Origin: Leptolyngbya sp. FACHB-8
GTDB lineage: Bacteria > Cyanobacteriota > Cyanobacteriia > Elainellales > Elainellaceae
Reading direction: 5' to 3'
NCBI RefSeq assembly: GCF_014695575.1
Contig: NZ_JACJOO010000072.1
Location: 1-64,000 of the forward strand
DNA: 64,000 bases
The notes below the pieces were generated by a model. It saw only the letters and a program-made list of their open reading frames with translations. It made no database searches and was not told where the DNA came from. Within the stretch, counting starts at the first letter, position 1; the number at the start of each line of letters is the position of its first letter. The position numbers and the translations under genes are program-made. This document shows positions 24,180-34,495 of this stretch, piece by piece.

Positions 24180-24647
24180 ATGACCCATCCCCTTATCCCA
24201 CAAGTCCTCGAATTGGCTGCCCCTGTCGCAGAACCCCTGGGGCTGGAAGTTGTAGGGGCTGTGTTCCATACCAATCAAAATCCACCCGTGTTGCGGGTCG
24301 ACATTCGCAATCTTCAGCAGGATACAGGTCTTGAAGACTGTGAGCGCATGAGCCAGGCCTTAGAAACAGCCTTAGATGAGGCCGCTCTCATTCCTGACGC
24401 CTATGTCCTGGAGGTATCCAGCCCGGGAGTCCCCGAATTGTTGACCACTGAGCGAGAATTTATTTCTTTCAAGGGGTTTCCGGTAACGGTGACCGTAACA
24501 GAACCCTATAAAGGTCAAATGACCTGGAGCGGTCAGCTCGTGCGACGGGATGACGAAGCCATTCACCTCACTCGTAAGGGTCGGGCGATCGCCATTCCCC
24601 GCTCACTCATTCAATCCGTTCACCTGGATAATCATCCGGAGTCCTAA
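24180..24647 (+). CDS. rimP: ribosome maturation factor RimP
   Basis: RimP assists 30S subunit assembly. The 155 residues include the conserved VDIRNLQQDTGLEDCERMSQ, then ALIPDAYVLEVSSPGVPELL and FPVTVTVTEPYKG, all family signatures. It is the first gene of the classic rimP-nusA-ylxR-infB cluster, 74 bp before nusA. Confidence 0.97.
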   Translation: MTHPLIPQVLELAAPVAEPLGLEVVGAVFHTNQNPPVLRVDIRNLQQDTGLEDCERMSQALETALDEAALIPDAYVLEVSSPGVPELLTTEREFISFKGFPVTVTVTEPYKGQMTWSGQLVRRDDEAIHLTRKGRAIAIPRSLIQSVHLDNHPES

Positions 24648-24721
24648 CTTCTATATCGCTCACCTGTCTGGCACCATCGCACCTAGTCGCCCCCACATCA
24701 TTTCGGAGGTTTTCCCTATCT

Positions 24722-26083
24722 ATGTCAATGTTTACGCTAGCCGGCCTTCAAGACATGATCGACAGTATCAGTCGCGAGCGCAATCTGCCGAAAACAGCCG
24801 TTCATGCGGCGTTACGGGAAGCCCTCCTGAAAGGCTATGAGCGGTATCGCCGCACCAACCGCCCCGATAGCCAGATTTTTGATGAAGAATATTTCGATAA
24901 CTTTGAGGTCGAGCTCGATATCGAAGAAGAGGGCTTCCGTATTCTGGCAACCAAAGCCATTGTTGAAACAGTTTCTAACCCTGACCACGAAATTGCTCTG
25001 AATGAAGTACAGGAAGTAGCTCCCGAAGCTCAATTGGGTGATACGGTTGTGCTCGATGTCACGCCAGACCAGAGCGACTTTGGTCGGATGGCTGCTATCC
25101 AGACGAAGCAGGTGCTCGCTCAGAAGCTGCGGGATCAGCAGCGTAAACTGGTGCAGGAAGAGTTTCAGGAGCTAGAAAATAGCGTTCTGTCAGCTCGGGT
25201 GCTGCGATTTGAGCGCCAGTCTGTCATCATGGCCGTCAGCAGTGGTTTTGGCCAACCGGAAGTGGAAGCTGAATTGCTCAAGCGAGATCAACTTCCCAAC
25301 GATAATTATCGCGCGAATGCCACCTTCAAAGTTTTTCTGAAGCGAGTTTCTGAAGGTGCCCACCGGGGACCGCAGTTGCTTGTGTCGCGTACGGATGCCG
25401 GTTTGGTGGTTGATTTATTCGCCAATGAGGTGCCGGAAATCGAGGAGGAAATCGTACGGATTGTGGCCGTCGCGCGGGAAGCCAATCCTCCGTCACGCTC
25501 CGTTGGGCCTCGTACCAAAATTGCTGTAGATACCTTTGAACGGGATGTGGATCCCGTAGGAGCGTGTATTGGAGCTCGGGGTTCTCGTATTCAGGCTGTG
25601 GTTAACGAACTGCGGGGTGAGAAAATTGACGTAATTCGTTGGTCTCCCGACCCTGCGACCTACATTGCTAATGCCCTCAGTCCTGCGCGGGTAGAGCAAG
25701 TTATTCTAGTGAATCCTGAAGAAATGCAGGCTCACGTCCTGGTTCCAGATGACCAGCTTAGTTTAGCGATCGGTAAGGAAGGCCAAAACGTGCGTCTGGC
25801 AGCTCGTTTGACGGGCTGGAAGATCGACATCAAGGATTCTGCGAAATACGACTTTGAAGCCGAAAGCCGCAAAATGGCTGAGCTGGCTGAGCAACGGAAG
25901 GCCGAGCAAGCTGCCCGTGCGTTAGAAGATGCCTATGAAGACGAGGACTACGAAGATGAGGACGATGTAGCTCCCGAAGAGGCAGAAGAGGCGATCGCCT
26001 ACACCGATGAGAATGAAGTGAATGCCGACGGGTTCGGGGTTGCTAGTGCCAGTGCTCTACAACGACCCGACGCCAACGCTTAA
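24722..26083 (+). CDS. nusA: transcription termination/antitermination factor NusA
   Basis: NusA binds RNA polymerase and RNA to control pausing, termination and antitermination. The 453-residue protein has the N-terminal polymerase-binding domain (about 1-125), an S1 domain (about 130-200), then KH1 with VDTFERDVDPVGACIGARGS and KH2 with LSLAIGKEGQNVRLAARLTG. The last 70 residues are acidic (YEDEDYEDEDD), and the C-terminal acidic repeats of E. coli NusA are absent, as in most cyanobacteria. It lies in the translation/transcription operon with rimP and infB. Confidence 0.97.
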   Translation: MSMFTLAGLQDMIDSISRERNLPKTAVHAALREALLKGYERYRRTNRPDSQIFDEEYFDNFEVELDIEEEGFRILATKAIVETVSNPDHEIALNEVQEVAPEAQLGDTVVLDVTPDQSDFGRMAAIQTKQVLAQKLRDQQRKLVQEEFQELENSVLSARVLRFERQSVIMAVSSGFGQPEVEAELLKRDQLPNDNYRANATFKVFLKRVSEGAHRGPQLLVSRTDAGLVVDLFANEVPEIEEEIVRIVAVAREANPPSRSVGPRTKIAVDTFERDVDPVGACIGARGSRIQAVVNELRGEKIDVIRWSPDPATYIANALSPARVEQVILVNPEEMQAHVLVPDDQLSLAIGKEGQNVRLAARLTGWKIDIKDSAKYDFEAESRKMAELAEQRKAEQAARALEDAYEDEDYEDEDDVAPEEAEEAIAYTDENEVNADGFGVASASALQRPDANA

Positions 26084-26092
26084 TCACGGTTA

Positions 26093-26170
26093 GGGCGCGT
26101 TTTAAGCTTGCTGAAGGCGTTGTTTTCGTGCGCGAAGCGCACGAAAACAACGATCAAAGCAGGCTCTAGT
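26093..26170. mobile_element. MITE-like element, family B copy 1
   Basis: The left end TTAGGGCGCGTTTTAAGC and right end AAAGCAGGCTCTAGT are imperfect inverted repeats that match the element at 53026-53104. The centre (26118-26152) is a perfect 16-bp hairpin with a GAA loop, i.e. the ultrastable GCGAAGC core. It is non-coding and lies just after nusA. Confidence 0.65.
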
Positions 26171-26244
26171 AATTCAGGCCATCCTGTTTGTTGATCAATA
26201 ATGCTGGAAGAGCCTGAGCTGTAATTTAGCCCCGTACCTTTACA

Positions 26245-26345
26245 CTAGTAGGCTGCGGCTTAAGTTTGCAACCTATGTTTTTGTGTGGGGTGCGAAGCAC
26301 CCCACACAAAAACATAGGTGATGGATTTCCGCCTCAGCGTACTAG
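26245..26345. mobile_element. MITE-like element with CTAGTA ends (family E)
   Basis: The left end CTAGTAGGCTGCGGC (26245-26259) and right end (26331-26345) are inverted repeats, 13 of 15 matching. The centre (26271-26319) is a perfect 23-bp hairpin with a GAA loop (GCGAAGC). With the preceding element it fills much of the 401-bp nusA-ylxR gap, which otherwise holds no gene. Confidence 0.65.
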
Positions 26346-26484
26346 GCTTCTAAAATCTAAAGGCTAAAATTTTCCTATCTGAAGTGGGAGAAATTGGAAG
26401 TTGGGAAAATTACAAAAACCGAAAAAAATACGGAAATCCTCCACAACCTCCGGCTTTCACGTTAAGCTGGTGTAGGTAGGTACT

Positions 26485-26799
26485 ATGGAACGGGATTATA
26501 GACGGTGTGTTGGCTGTCGCCAAGTAGCTCATAAACGCTACCTCTGGCGTGTGGTGCGTGTTTTTCCATCACGCTCTGTGCAGCTAGGCGAAGGGACTGG
26601 GCGTTCAGCCTATCTCTGCCCAAATGAGGCCTGTCTGCGAGTCGCGCAAAAGAAGAACGCTTTAGGGCGATCGCTAAAAGTTCCAGTATCGCCAGAAACC
26701 TATCAAATGCTTTGGCAACGCCTCTCTGAGGCAGAGCACGACCAGACCAAGCTTTCGCAGGGAGGCGCTGTGACACTGATGAACGACTTAAACCGCTAA
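26485..26799 (+). CDS. ylxR: YlxR family RNA-binding protein
   Basis: Small basic protein (104 residues) of the YlxR/DUF448 family, classically encoded between nusA and infB. The signature is RRCVGCRQV at residues 6-14, followed by a conserved GTGRSAYLCPNEACLRVA near residues 37-55. The family has been proposed to bind RNA; its exact role is unsettled. Its position 400 bp after nusA, with two repeat elements in between, suggests the ancestral operon has been interrupted by insertions. Confidence 0.93.
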   Translation: MERDYRRCVGCRQVAHKRYLWRVVRVFPSRSVQLGEGTGRSAYLCPNEACLRVAQKKNALGRSLKVPVSPETYQMLWQRLSEAEHDQTKLSQGGAVTLMNDLNR

Positions 26800-27083
26800 C
26801 CTGCGCTTCATGAATTCGAAGCCTTGGTCGGACAAAACCTGTCGATTGATAGTTAAGCGATCGCTACAGGGTAGATATTTCAACCTTTTGTTTCCCGACT
26901 AAGCGTTTCTTCGTTAGGATGTAAAACGAATCACACCACCACGTCATTGGATTAGAAACGAATCGAAAAACATTCGATAGATGACTCAAGGGCGTCACCC
27001 AGGTGTGGAATGATGAAGATGTAATCCTATTCCAGGGAGTAGGGGCTATGTAACAATGGGTCGGTGCAACGAGGGGAGAGTGG

Positions 27084-30000
27084 ATGAACAACGGCAAAGT
27101 GAGAATTTACGAACTTTCCAAAGAATTGAATCTAGATAACCGAGAAATTTTGGACGTCTGCGAACAATTGAACATTCCAGTTAAAAGCCATAGCAGCACT
27201 ATCTCCGAAGCGGAGGCTGCTCGTATCCGTTCGGCTGCCGAGAAGGGGGTTCAGCACTCCGTTGCGACCCGCTCTAGCACCCCTTCTTCTACGCCTTTGC
27301 CACGTAAGGATAAGCCTCAACCACCAATTAAGAAGAAACAACAAATTCTAGAGATCCGTCGTCAACCTCCATCCGCCGAGCCGCCTAAGCGCCCGGCTGT
27401 TCCGGTGCCGCCATCATCTCCTGAGCCGGTTGCAAGTGTGAGCCCCGAGCCTGCATTTGCACCTGCACCTGTTGCGGCAACTCCTACGCAACCCGTTCCG
27501 CGGCCTGTGTTGACGAAGCGTCCCGCACGGCCTAACGAAGAAGAAGTGGCTATCGAGCCAGAAGAGGCGCCAGTTTTAGAGGCTCCTCCTCAAGAGGAGG
27601 TTGCGGCACTTCAAGAACCCGTGGCCCCAGTGCCATCGGCCCCTGTTCCTGAGCCTAAGGCTCCTTCGCTAATTGGGCCGCCTGTTAAGCCTTCTGTTCG
27701 GGCTCCGGAACCTTCCCCTGCCCCTACACCTGCAGCACCTCCTGTCGCTACATCAGGGGTTGGTCGGCCTGTGTTGAAGAAGCCTAGCCAGTTGCGACAG
27801 CAACCTGCTATGGATGATGATACGTCTGCGCCGCCGAAGCGACCTATGGTGGTTGTGAAGCGGGGGCAATCCGATGAGAATGGCAATAATGGTGGTCGGC
27901 CTGAGGCCACTCCTCCAGTTCGTCGTGATAAGCCCGTCATCGAACTGCGGAATAAGCCTGTGCGTCCCGCTGATCGGGTTGCCGCTGATGGATCTGCTAC
28001 AGCAGGTACGGTCCCAGTTGCTGATGTTGCAGATTTAGAGCTGAAACGCCCTGATCGTCCCACGCCTTCAAAATCCATCAAGCGTGGCGGCCGTCGTCGG
28101 GATGAGGATGAAGAAGAGCGGGAAGCCGCTCGGGTTGCGAAACCTGCTGCCAAAGGGAAGCGGCGATCGCAAGTTGAAATTGACGAAGACATTGAGTTGG
28201 ATGATACTCTGGACGGCCAGAGTGAAGAGGACGCTAATGCCGCAATGGTACGGATGTCCTTGGCCCGCCCACCCAAGCCTAAGAGCAGTAAACCTGCGGC
28301 TAAGCCTGCTGCGATTGCTGCTCCGAAGAAGAAATCCTCCTCTTCGGATGGGCGGAGTCATCGTCGCGATCGCCGTGAGCAAGATGTTCAAGAACGTCCG
28401 GAAGTCATCACGCTTACAGGTGGTGTAACGGTGGCAGAACTGGCAGAACAATTGGTGGTTCCGGAAACCGAAATCATCAAAGCCCTGTTCATGAAAGGCA
28501 TCATGACCACCGTTAATCAGATGCTGGACGTGCCTACAGCCACTGCAGTTGCTGAAGAATTTAGCGTTCTTGTGGACGCAGCTGTGGGTGAGGCAGAGGC
28601 GAAGAAAGTTACCGAAATGCTGGATGCAGCCGACATGGAAAACCTCCATCGTCGTCCCCCAGTGGTAACCATCATGGGCCACGTAGACCACGGGAAAACC
28701 ACCCTGCTGGATTCCATCCGGAAGACCAAAGTGGCTCAAGGCGAGGCTGGCGGTATTACCCAGCACATTGGCGCTTACCACGTTGATGTGGAGCACAATG
28801 GCCGGGAAGAGCAGGTTGTCTTCCTGGATACGCCGGGTCACGAAGCCTTTACCGCCATGCGTGCTCGGGGTGCCCGAGTGACCGACGTAGCGGTGCTGGT
28901 TGTAGCGGCTGATGACGGGGTACGTCCTCAAACAATTGAGGCTATCAGTCACGCCAAGGCAGCAGAAGTTCCTATCGTCGTTGCTATCAACAAGGTTGAT
29001 AAGGAACAGGCCAACCCCGATCGGGTGAAGCAAGAGCTGATGGAGTACGGCCTTGTGCCTGAAGAGTGGGGCGGCGACACCATTATGGTGCCGGTCAGTG
29101 CACTCACAGGCGATAACCTGGACACCCTCCTGGAGATGTTACTACTGGTAACTGAGGTAGAAGACCTCCAAGCTAACCCCGATCGCCCAGCCAAGGGTAC
29201 GGTGATTGAAGCCAACCTTGATAAGGCGAAAGGTCCTGTTGCAACACTGCTCGTACAAAACGGTACGCTGCGGGTCGGTGACGTGCTGGTTGCAGGTTCT
29301 GTCTTGGGCCGTGTGCGAGCCATGGTCGATGACCGGGGCAAGCGCGTGAAGGAAGCTCTCCCATCCTTTGCGGTGGAAGTGTTGGGTCTGAGCGATGTAC
29401 CTGCCGCTGGTGACGAGTTCGATGTGTATCGGGATGAGAAAGAAGCCCGGTCACTCGCCGATCAGCGCACAGATCAGCAACGTCAGTCTCGTCTGCAACA
29501 GGCTATGGCCTCTCGCCGTGTGAGCCTCAGCACCCTATCTGCTCAAGCGCAGGAAGGGGAACTGAAGGAACTCAACTTGGTGCTGAAGGGCGATGTGCAA
29601 GGTTCGGTGGAAGCGATTCTGGCTTCCTTGCAGCAGCTGCCTCAGAAGGAAGTGCAGATTCGTGTACTACTGGCAGCACCGGGCGAAATCACTGAAACTG
29701 ACGTGGATCTGGCGGCGGCTAGTAACGCAGTCATCATCGGGTTCAACACAACCTTTGCAAGCGGTGCCCGTAAGGCAGCCGATGATGCAGGGGTGGATGT
29801 GCGGGATTACAACATCATCTACAAGTTGTTAGAGGATGTGCAGGGGGCCATGGAAGGTCTGCTAGATCCCGAACTGGTGGAAGAGCCTCTGGGTCAGGTA
29901 GAAGTGCGAGCGGTATTCCCCGTTGGCAAGGGTACGGTGGCTGGATGTTACGTACAGTCTGGCAAGATCATTCGGAACACCCGGATGCGCGTGTCTCGTA

Positions 30001-30179
30001 ATGGCTCCATTGTTCACGAAGGTAATCTCGATTCGCTTAAGCGGATGCGGGATGATGTGAAGGAAGTGGCAGCTGGATATGAGTGCGGTATCGGCTCCGA
30101 TGACTTCAGAGATTGGAAGGAAGGTGACATTATTAATGTTTACCGCCTGGTAACTAAGCGCCGTACGTTGACGGTGTAA
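27084..30179 (+). CDS. infB: translation initiation factor IF-2
   Basis: IF-2 is the GTPase that brings initiator tRNA to the ribosome. The 1031-residue protein has an N-terminal IF2N motif ([20 protein letters not shown]), a long Pro/Ala- and Lys/Arg-rich disordered region (about 55-430), a second IF2N-like domain ([20 protein letters not shown]), and then the G domain from about 525 with GHVDHGKTT near 531, [15 protein letters not shown] and NKVDK. Domains II-IV follow. GAGGGGAGAG lies just upstream of ATG 27084. Confidence 0.98.
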   Translation: MNNGKVRIYELSKELNLDNREILDVCEQLNIPVKSHSSTISEAEAARIRSAAEKGVQHSVATRSSTPSSTPLPRKDKPQPPIKKKQQILEIRRQPPSAEPPKRPAVPVPPSSPEPVASVSPEPAFAPAPVAATPTQPVPRPVLTKRPARPNEEEVAIEPEEAPVLEAPPQEEVAALQEPVAPVPSAPVPEPKAPSLIGPPVKPSVRAPEPSPAPTPAAPPVATSGVGRPVLKKPSQLRQQPAMDDDTSAPPKRPMVVVKRGQSDENGNNGGRPEATPPVRRDKPVIELRNKPVRPADRVAADGSATAGTVPVADVADLELKRPDRPTPSKSIKRGGRRRDEDEEEREAARVAKPAAKGKRRSQVEIDEDIELDDTLDGQSEEDANAAMVRMSLARPPKPKSSKPAAKPAAIAAPKKKSSSSDGRSHRRDRREQDVQERPEVITLTGGVTVAELAEQLVVPETEIIKALFMKGIMTTVNQMLDVPTATAVAEEFSVLVDAAVGEAEAKKVTEMLDAADMENLHRRPPVVTIMGHVDHGKTTLLDSIRKTKVAQGEAGGITQHIGAYHVDVEHNGREEQVVFLDTPGHEAFTAMRARGARVTDVAVLVVAADDGVRPQTIEAISHAKAAEVPIVVAINKVDKEQANPDRVKQELMEYGLVPEEWGGDTIMVPVSALTGDNLDTLLEMLLLVTEVEDLQANPDRPAKGTVIEANLDKAKGPVATLLVQNGTLRVGDVLVAGSVLGRVRAMVDDRGKRVKEALPSFAVEVLGLSDVPAAGDEFDVYRDEKEARSLADQRTDQQRQSRLQQAMASRRVSLSTLSAQAQEGELKELNLVLKGDVQGSVEAILASLQQLPQKEVQIRVLLAAPGEITETDVDLAAASNAVIIGFNTTFASGARKAADDAGVDVRDYNIIYKLLEDVQGAMEGLLDPELVEEPLGQVEVRAVFPVGKGTVAGCYVQSGKIIRNTRMRVSRNGSIVHEGNLDSLKRMRDDVKEVAAGYECGIGSDDFRDWKEGDIINVYRLVTKRRTLTV

Positions 30180-30207
30180 GTTGTTCAATCTGCGATAGTT
30201 TCAAATC

Positions 30208-30240
30208 AAAAAAGCGCGACCCATTAGGTCGCGCTTTTTA
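30208..30240 (+). terminator. infB terminator
   Basis: GCGCGACC pairs with GGTCGCGC around CATTA, flanked by an A-run (30208-30213) and TTTTTA (30235-30240). It may work in both directions, ending infB (plus) and coaE (minus, stop at 30332). Confidence 0.92.
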
Positions 30241-30331
30241 TTTGGACAGATTGCAAACGATTACTGTGTATGTGCAGGAAGGGGTATGAAGTGGTTCTTT
30301 CTGCGTGCCAGCTTAAAGACAATACAACCTT

Positions 30332-30985
30332 CTAGGGGTTCTTATGACTTGAAATTTCGATGTGAATGGCCTGGTCAATGTTGTGGAACAAAGCTTCTAG
30401 AGTTGAGTTGTTGTCGATAATAATATCTGCCCGTCGGAGTTTTTCTTCAATGGGCATTTGGCTGTTGATGCGATCGTGAATTTGTTCTAAGGTCAGGAGG
30501 CCGCTGGTGTCGCGTTCTTGGAGACGGTTGATTTGGCGCGATCGCTCACACTGCACCACCCAAATCTCTGTTACCAGATCTGTCATGCGGGCCTCGAATA
30601 GAAGTGGAATAACCAGAACGACGGTGGGATAGGTAATGGGATCAAGGCCACTGAGTTCGGATTGGATGCGATCGCGCACATAGGGATGAATTCGTTTCTC
30701 TAGCCAATGCAGTTCTGTCTGACAGCTGAAAACAATTTCACCAAGTCGCACCCGGTTCAGATCCCCGTTTGGCAGCAATACGTTGGAACCGTAGCGCTCT
30801 CCAATTTCCTGTACTAAAGCTGAGCCTGGGGCAACGGCGTCTCGTGCATAAATGTCTGCATCCAAAATGGGCAGTTGGTAGGCTGTGGCCAGGTAATTTG
30901 AAATTGTTGTTTTGCCCATGCCGATACCGCCCGTGAGCCCGATAACTCGTTGGGATGGACGGTTGGCCTGACCCTGCGTTGCCAT
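30332..30985 (-). CDS. coaE: dephospho-CoA kinase
   Basis: Phosphorylates dephospho-CoA in the last step of coenzyme A synthesis. ATG 30985 gives 217 residues and puts the P-loop GLTGGIGMGKTT at residues 16-27. Other family features are LDADIYARDAVAPGS and TVVLVIPLLFE. Earlier in-frame codons exist but overlap the upstream gene by nearly 150 bp. It is the third gene of a minus-strand group, 14 bp after the CobA-HemD fusion gene. Confidence 0.96.
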   Translation of the reverse strand: MATQGQANRPSQRVIGLTGGIGMGKTTISNYLATAYQLPILDADIYARDAVAPGSALVQEIGERYGSNVLLPNGDLNRVRLGEIVFSCQTELHWLEKRIHPYVRDRIQSELSGLDPITYPTVVLVIPLLFEARMTDLVTEIWVVQCERSRQINRLQERDTSGLLTLEQIHDRINSQMPIEEKLRRADIIIDNNSTLEALFHNIDQAIHIEISSHKNP

Positions 30986-30999
30986 GCTGTCGGGGATGC

Positions 31000-32586
31000 C
31001 TATTCCGTAATCGGATCTGATGAGGATGCCCATTGCGCCAGTGTCGTTGTGAGTCCTTCTAGAGTGTATTCTGTGGCTTCTATGTCCACCCGCCCCAGCC
31101 ATCGGCGGCAGGCATCTGAGGTTTGGGGGCCAATGGAGGCAATGCACACGGAGGCTAATAATGGATCGACATCAAGCCCATGCTGTTTTAATAACTGATG
31201 GAAGCATTGCACCGTTTTAGAACTGGCGAACGTAATCGCCTGGATGTGCTGTGCTTCAAGAGCTTGCTGAATATCCACTGTTAATGTCTGCGTACACCCT
31301 GATTGATAAGCGGCTACTTCTGTAACTCGAGCACCTGCTTGAGTGAATTCCTGCACCAACACATCCCGGCCCCCAGTTTCAACGCGAGGAAAGAGGATCT
31401 GAAGCTCCTTGAGAGGTTCAGGAAAGTGTTCTACCAGGGCATCGGCCACAAAATCGGGTGGTATGAAATCAGCCTGAAGGCCATAACCTTTAAGCTGTTG
31501 AGCAGTTTTCTTCCCAACAACGGCAATTTTGACTTCCGCCAGGGCACGAGCATCCTTTCCCTGAGCGGTTAACCGTTGGAAGAAGTAATCAACACCGTTC
31601 GTGGATGTCAGAATTAGCCATTGGAATTGGGAGAGCTGAGCGATCGCCCCGTCCAAAGCATTCCAGCTAGAAGGCGGACCCACCTCGATAGCAGGCATTT
31701 CTAGTACGGTTGCTCCCTGAGCTTGTAGCAACTTGGCAAACTGGCTGGACTGTCCCGCTGAGCGAGTGATCAGCACCGTGTGCCCCGTTAGGGGAAGGGG
31801 GAGGGTTGACGTTTCAGACACGGTCAGAGGAGGAGATGTTTCAGGATGATTATACGGGGTGGGGGGATTTCCCTGAAGGTATGGACGTAGACCCACCACT
31901 TCTCCGATGACCAAAACCGCTGGAGAGAGAGATTGGCGGGCTACCTGCTGAACAATGGTTTGTAGAGTTCCGGCCCAAACTTGTTGATCTGGATGTCCGG
32001 CCCAGCGAATGATGGCGATGGGAGTGTGTGGCGATCGCCCTGCTGCGATCAGCCGCTCCACAATATTTGCCACATGCCGTGCCCCCATAAGCATGACCAG
32101 GGTTTCAATCCCAACCAAGCTACTCCAATCCAAGGCTTCCGGTTCGTGAGCGCTGAGCACGGCAAAGCATCGGCTCATCACAGGATCGGTCAAGGGGATT
32201 CCGGCCAGTAGTGGGCCTGCTAGTGCGGATGACAATCCTGGGACGACTTCAACGGCAATGCCTGCACGGGTAAGTGCCTGAATTTCGGATGTGCTACGAC
32301 CAAATACGAAGGGATCGCCGCTTTTCAGGCGTACAACCTGATGACCTTGCTGGCAATGCTGTACGAGGAGATCATCAATCTCGGATTGAGTCAAGCTGGG
32401 TTGACCACCCCGCTTACCGACGCTGATAGAAGTGCAGGTCTTGGGGACAACATCCAGCATTGCCGGATCAACCAGGGCGTCGTAGAGCACGACATCAGCC
32501 TGCTGAAGCAGGTGATATCCCCGTAGCGTGAGGTAATCAATCCGGCCAGGACCAGCACCAATTAGATAAGCTTTGCCAGCGGGCAT
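31000..32586 (-). CDS. cobA-hemD: fused uroporphyrinogen-III C-methyltransferase / uroporphyrinogen-III synthase
   Basis: Two tetrapyrrole enzymes in one chain of 528 residues. Residues 1-250 are SUMT/CobA, which methylates uroporphyrinogen III towards siroheme and cobalamin: AYLIGAGPGRIDYLTLRG, VVRLKSGDPFVFGR and GIPLTDPVMS are visible. After a Pro/Thr-rich linker, residues 275-525 are HemD, which closes the macrocycle: TGHTVLITRSAGQ, LILTSTNGVDYFFQ and ITFASSKTV. The fusion makes the common precursor and commits part of it to siroheme/B12. ATG 32586 starts at the CobA domain; an in-frame GTG 14 codons upstream is possible. Confidence 0.94.
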   Translation of the reverse strand: MPAGKAYLIGAGPGRIDYLTLRGYHLLQQADVVLYDALVDPAMLDVVPKTCTSISVGKRGGQPSLTQSEIDDLLVQHCQQGHQVVRLKSGDPFVFGRSTSEIQALTRAGIAVEVVPGLSSALAGPLLAGIPLTDPVMSRCFAVLSAHEPEALDWSSLVGIETLVMLMGARHVANIVERLIAAGRSPHTPIAIIRWAGHPDQQVWAGTLQTIVQQVARQSLSPAVLVIGEVVGLRPYLQGNPPTPYNHPETSPPLTVSETSTLPLPLTGHTVLITRSAGQSSQFAKLLQAQGATVLEMPAIEVGPPSSWNALDGAIAQLSQFQWLILTSTNGVDYFFQRLTAQGKDARALAEVKIAVVGKKTAQQLKGYGLQADFIPPDFVADALVEHFPEPLKELQILFPRVETGGRDVLVQEFTQAGARVTEVAAYQSGCTQTLTVDIQQALEAQHIQAITFASSKTVQCFHQLLKQHGLDVDPLLASVCIASIGPQTSDACRRWLGRVDIEATEYTLEGLTTTLAQWASSSDPITE

Positions 32587-32637
32587 AGGAACGAGAGGGG
32601 AACAGCAACCAGTGACTGTACAATCCACCTGATCTAA

Positions 32638-34086
32638 TTATCGGCTTTTCCAGGTGCCATGAAAACTGTGGGGAATGACGCCAGGGAGAGCGAGGCGGCA
32701 GCAGGGGCCCTCTTGAAGGCGATCGCTCTCATAGACCCAAACCTCACTGCGATCCAGGTTGCCATCGTAAACAACCGTTAAAACCCAACCGCACTCCGGA
32801 TCGTCAGAGCCTGGGGCAAACAGGGGCTCAGATGGGTAACGCCCTAAGCCAGCATCGGCAATGGTAAGGGTTTCACTGGGATGGTGGTAGCGGGCGATAG
32901 TTCCAAACAATTCTCCCCGTTCCATATCGCCGGGGCGATGAACGCACAGGTAAGTGTAGGGGGTCGCTTCCCCAACGTAATGTAGAGGTATGGTAGGAAA
33001 CTCGCAGTCCGCTTCAACCAGAGGTTCCGCCCCAATAACCTGGCCTGACTGGGGATTGATGCGTATTTGCCAGAAGCTTCCTTGTGCGCGCGTCTGGACC
33101 TGGCCCTGAGCTACTTCCTGCAGATACGCATTGGTCTTGAAATCGGAGTACCTCACCATGGTTAAGCCAATTGAGCCATCAGCATCAATCAGCCCATTGC
33201 CAAAGTGCCACTGATACCAGGGTTCTGCCTCAGCCCGACTGATGAGTTGTAGGGTTTCTCGGTCAAAGATGAGAATTTCGGTACCCTGTTCTGGTTTCCA
33301 GTACATAGCATCGCTGGCACTTTTGAGATTGAGAAGCAGGGGCAGGATTTGGATACGGACGGGAGGGATGGCAAACACCAGGTAGGGGCCTGCCAGCACA
33401 AAATCATGAATTAAAGGAATGCCCTGAAGCAGGAAGGTATTTTGGCACAAGAGGCGACCGTGGCGATCGCTTCGATACAGATTCAGCGTTGCCTCTTTCC
33501 CGAAGCTCACTCCAAAATTGTAGATTTCGCCCGTCTGGGGATCACGCTTGGGATGGGCGGAGTAGGGTTTGGATTTCAGCCCTTCCAAGGGACTGATTCC
33601 CTGGGTTATCAGGGTATCCAATGTCAGGGCATGGGGTTCCCCAGCTTCCCAGAGAGCCAGGAGGCGATCGCTGTTGCCAGCTTCAGTTTCACCTTCCACG
33701 ACCATGACGGAAGTGTTCGCCACATTTTTGGGTGGTTTGCCAAAGCTGGTCCAGATGGGACCGGATGGGATCGTTCCGTAGTTGCCAAAAATGAGGCGAT
33801 CGGCTTTGGCCTCAGCTTGATACCCTGCCGTTTGGACGTAGCGATAAGTCGCCGTTGCCTGTCCTTCGCCAATGTGAACCGCTAGAATCGCTCCGTCGCC
33901 ATCAAACCAGTGACCCATCCGTTGGCTGCCCCGTTCCAATCGGGCCGGGCCATTGCGGTAGAGGGTGCCATGCAAATCTTCTGGGATAGAACCTTCTAAT
34001 AGGGTCAGGGGTGTCAATGGAAATTCACCCGCCGGACGAGTTACTGCCGTTGCCCACAAGGGAAGGCGAGGGGAAGAAACAACCAT
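32638..34086 (-). CDS. carotenoid oxygenase (RPE65/ACO family)
   Basis: Non-heme iron dioxygenase that cleaves carotenoids or apocarotenoids, in cyanobacteria often giving retinal (ACO/Diox1 type). The 482-residue protein has the four iron-binding histidines in their usual contexts: His178 (YSAHPKRD), His227 (PLIHDFVL), His294 (WYQWHFGN) and His476 (IPHSFHGTW). Near the start, LHGTLYRNGPARLERG is a family signature. Length and N-terminus resemble cyanobacterial apocarotenoid oxygenases, but the substrate cannot be fixed from sequence. It is 52 bp upstream of cobA-hemD on the same strand, so co-transcription is possible. Confidence 0.94.
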   Translation of the reverse strand: MVVSSPRLPLWATAVTRPAGEFPLTPLTLLEGSIPEDLHGTLYRNGPARLERGSQRMGHWFDGDGAILAVHIGEGQATATYRYVQTAGYQAEAKADRLIFGNYGTIPSGPIWTSFGKPPKNVANTSVMVVEGETEAGNSDRLLALWEAGEPHALTLDTLITQGISPLEGLKSKPYSAHPKRDPQTGEIYNFGVSFGKEATLNLYRSDRHGRLLCQNTFLLQGIPLIHDFVLAGPYLVFAIPPVRIQILPLLLNLKSASDAMYWKPEQGTEILIFDRETLQLISRAEAEPWYQWHFGNGLIDADGSIGLTMVRYSDFKTNAYLQEVAQGQVQTRAQGSFWQIRINPQSGQVIGAEPLVEADCEFPTIPLHYVGEATPYTYLCVHRPGDMERGELFGTIARYHHPSETLTIADAGLGRYPSEPLFAPGSDDPECGWVLTVVYDGNLDRSEVWVYESDRLQEGPCCRLALPGVIPHSFHGTWKSR

Positions 34087-34495
34087 GAAAAGATTTCCTG
34101 AGGAAAATTACAGCGGGAAGTTGTTCATCCCTGTACTCTCTGCGATCGCACACCCAGTTGGATGTGCTCGCCCAAGTCGCTATCCCACCATACCAGGCGG
34201 TTCTAACGTTGGGCCTGTGCTTCGGGGCAGAATTGATTAATCCTCCTCCTAAGGTTATATAGGCAAGGAACCGTATCAAGTTATACAAATCTATGAAGGG
34301 TTAGGGCTGTAAATCACTCTGCTCCAGATATACTGTTTGGGAATTTAGTAAAGGAATCTTTGAAGCATTAATTTGTTCTATGTAATGCATAGAGGGATAA
34401 CCCTTTCTTGGACCTGCCAAGCACTTAGTATTTAGCAGAGATCTCCTGTAATTTGTCATTTCAAAGCCTACGGAATTATCGAGTAGTCACAAACA
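34087..34495. other. divergent region, nothing specific
   Basis: 409 bp between the divergent carotenoid oxygenase and ClC genes. It is AT-rich towards the ClC gene. No gene, repeat element or clear regulatory motif was recognised. Confidence 0.5.

Noticed and set aside
28068-29033. Minus-strand open frame of 321 codons opposite infB
   Set aside because: infB is conserved throughout; the antisense product shows no domain.
34025-34288. Frames in the carotenoid oxygenase-ClC spacer
   Set aside because: Overlap the oxygenase start and lack any conserved feature.
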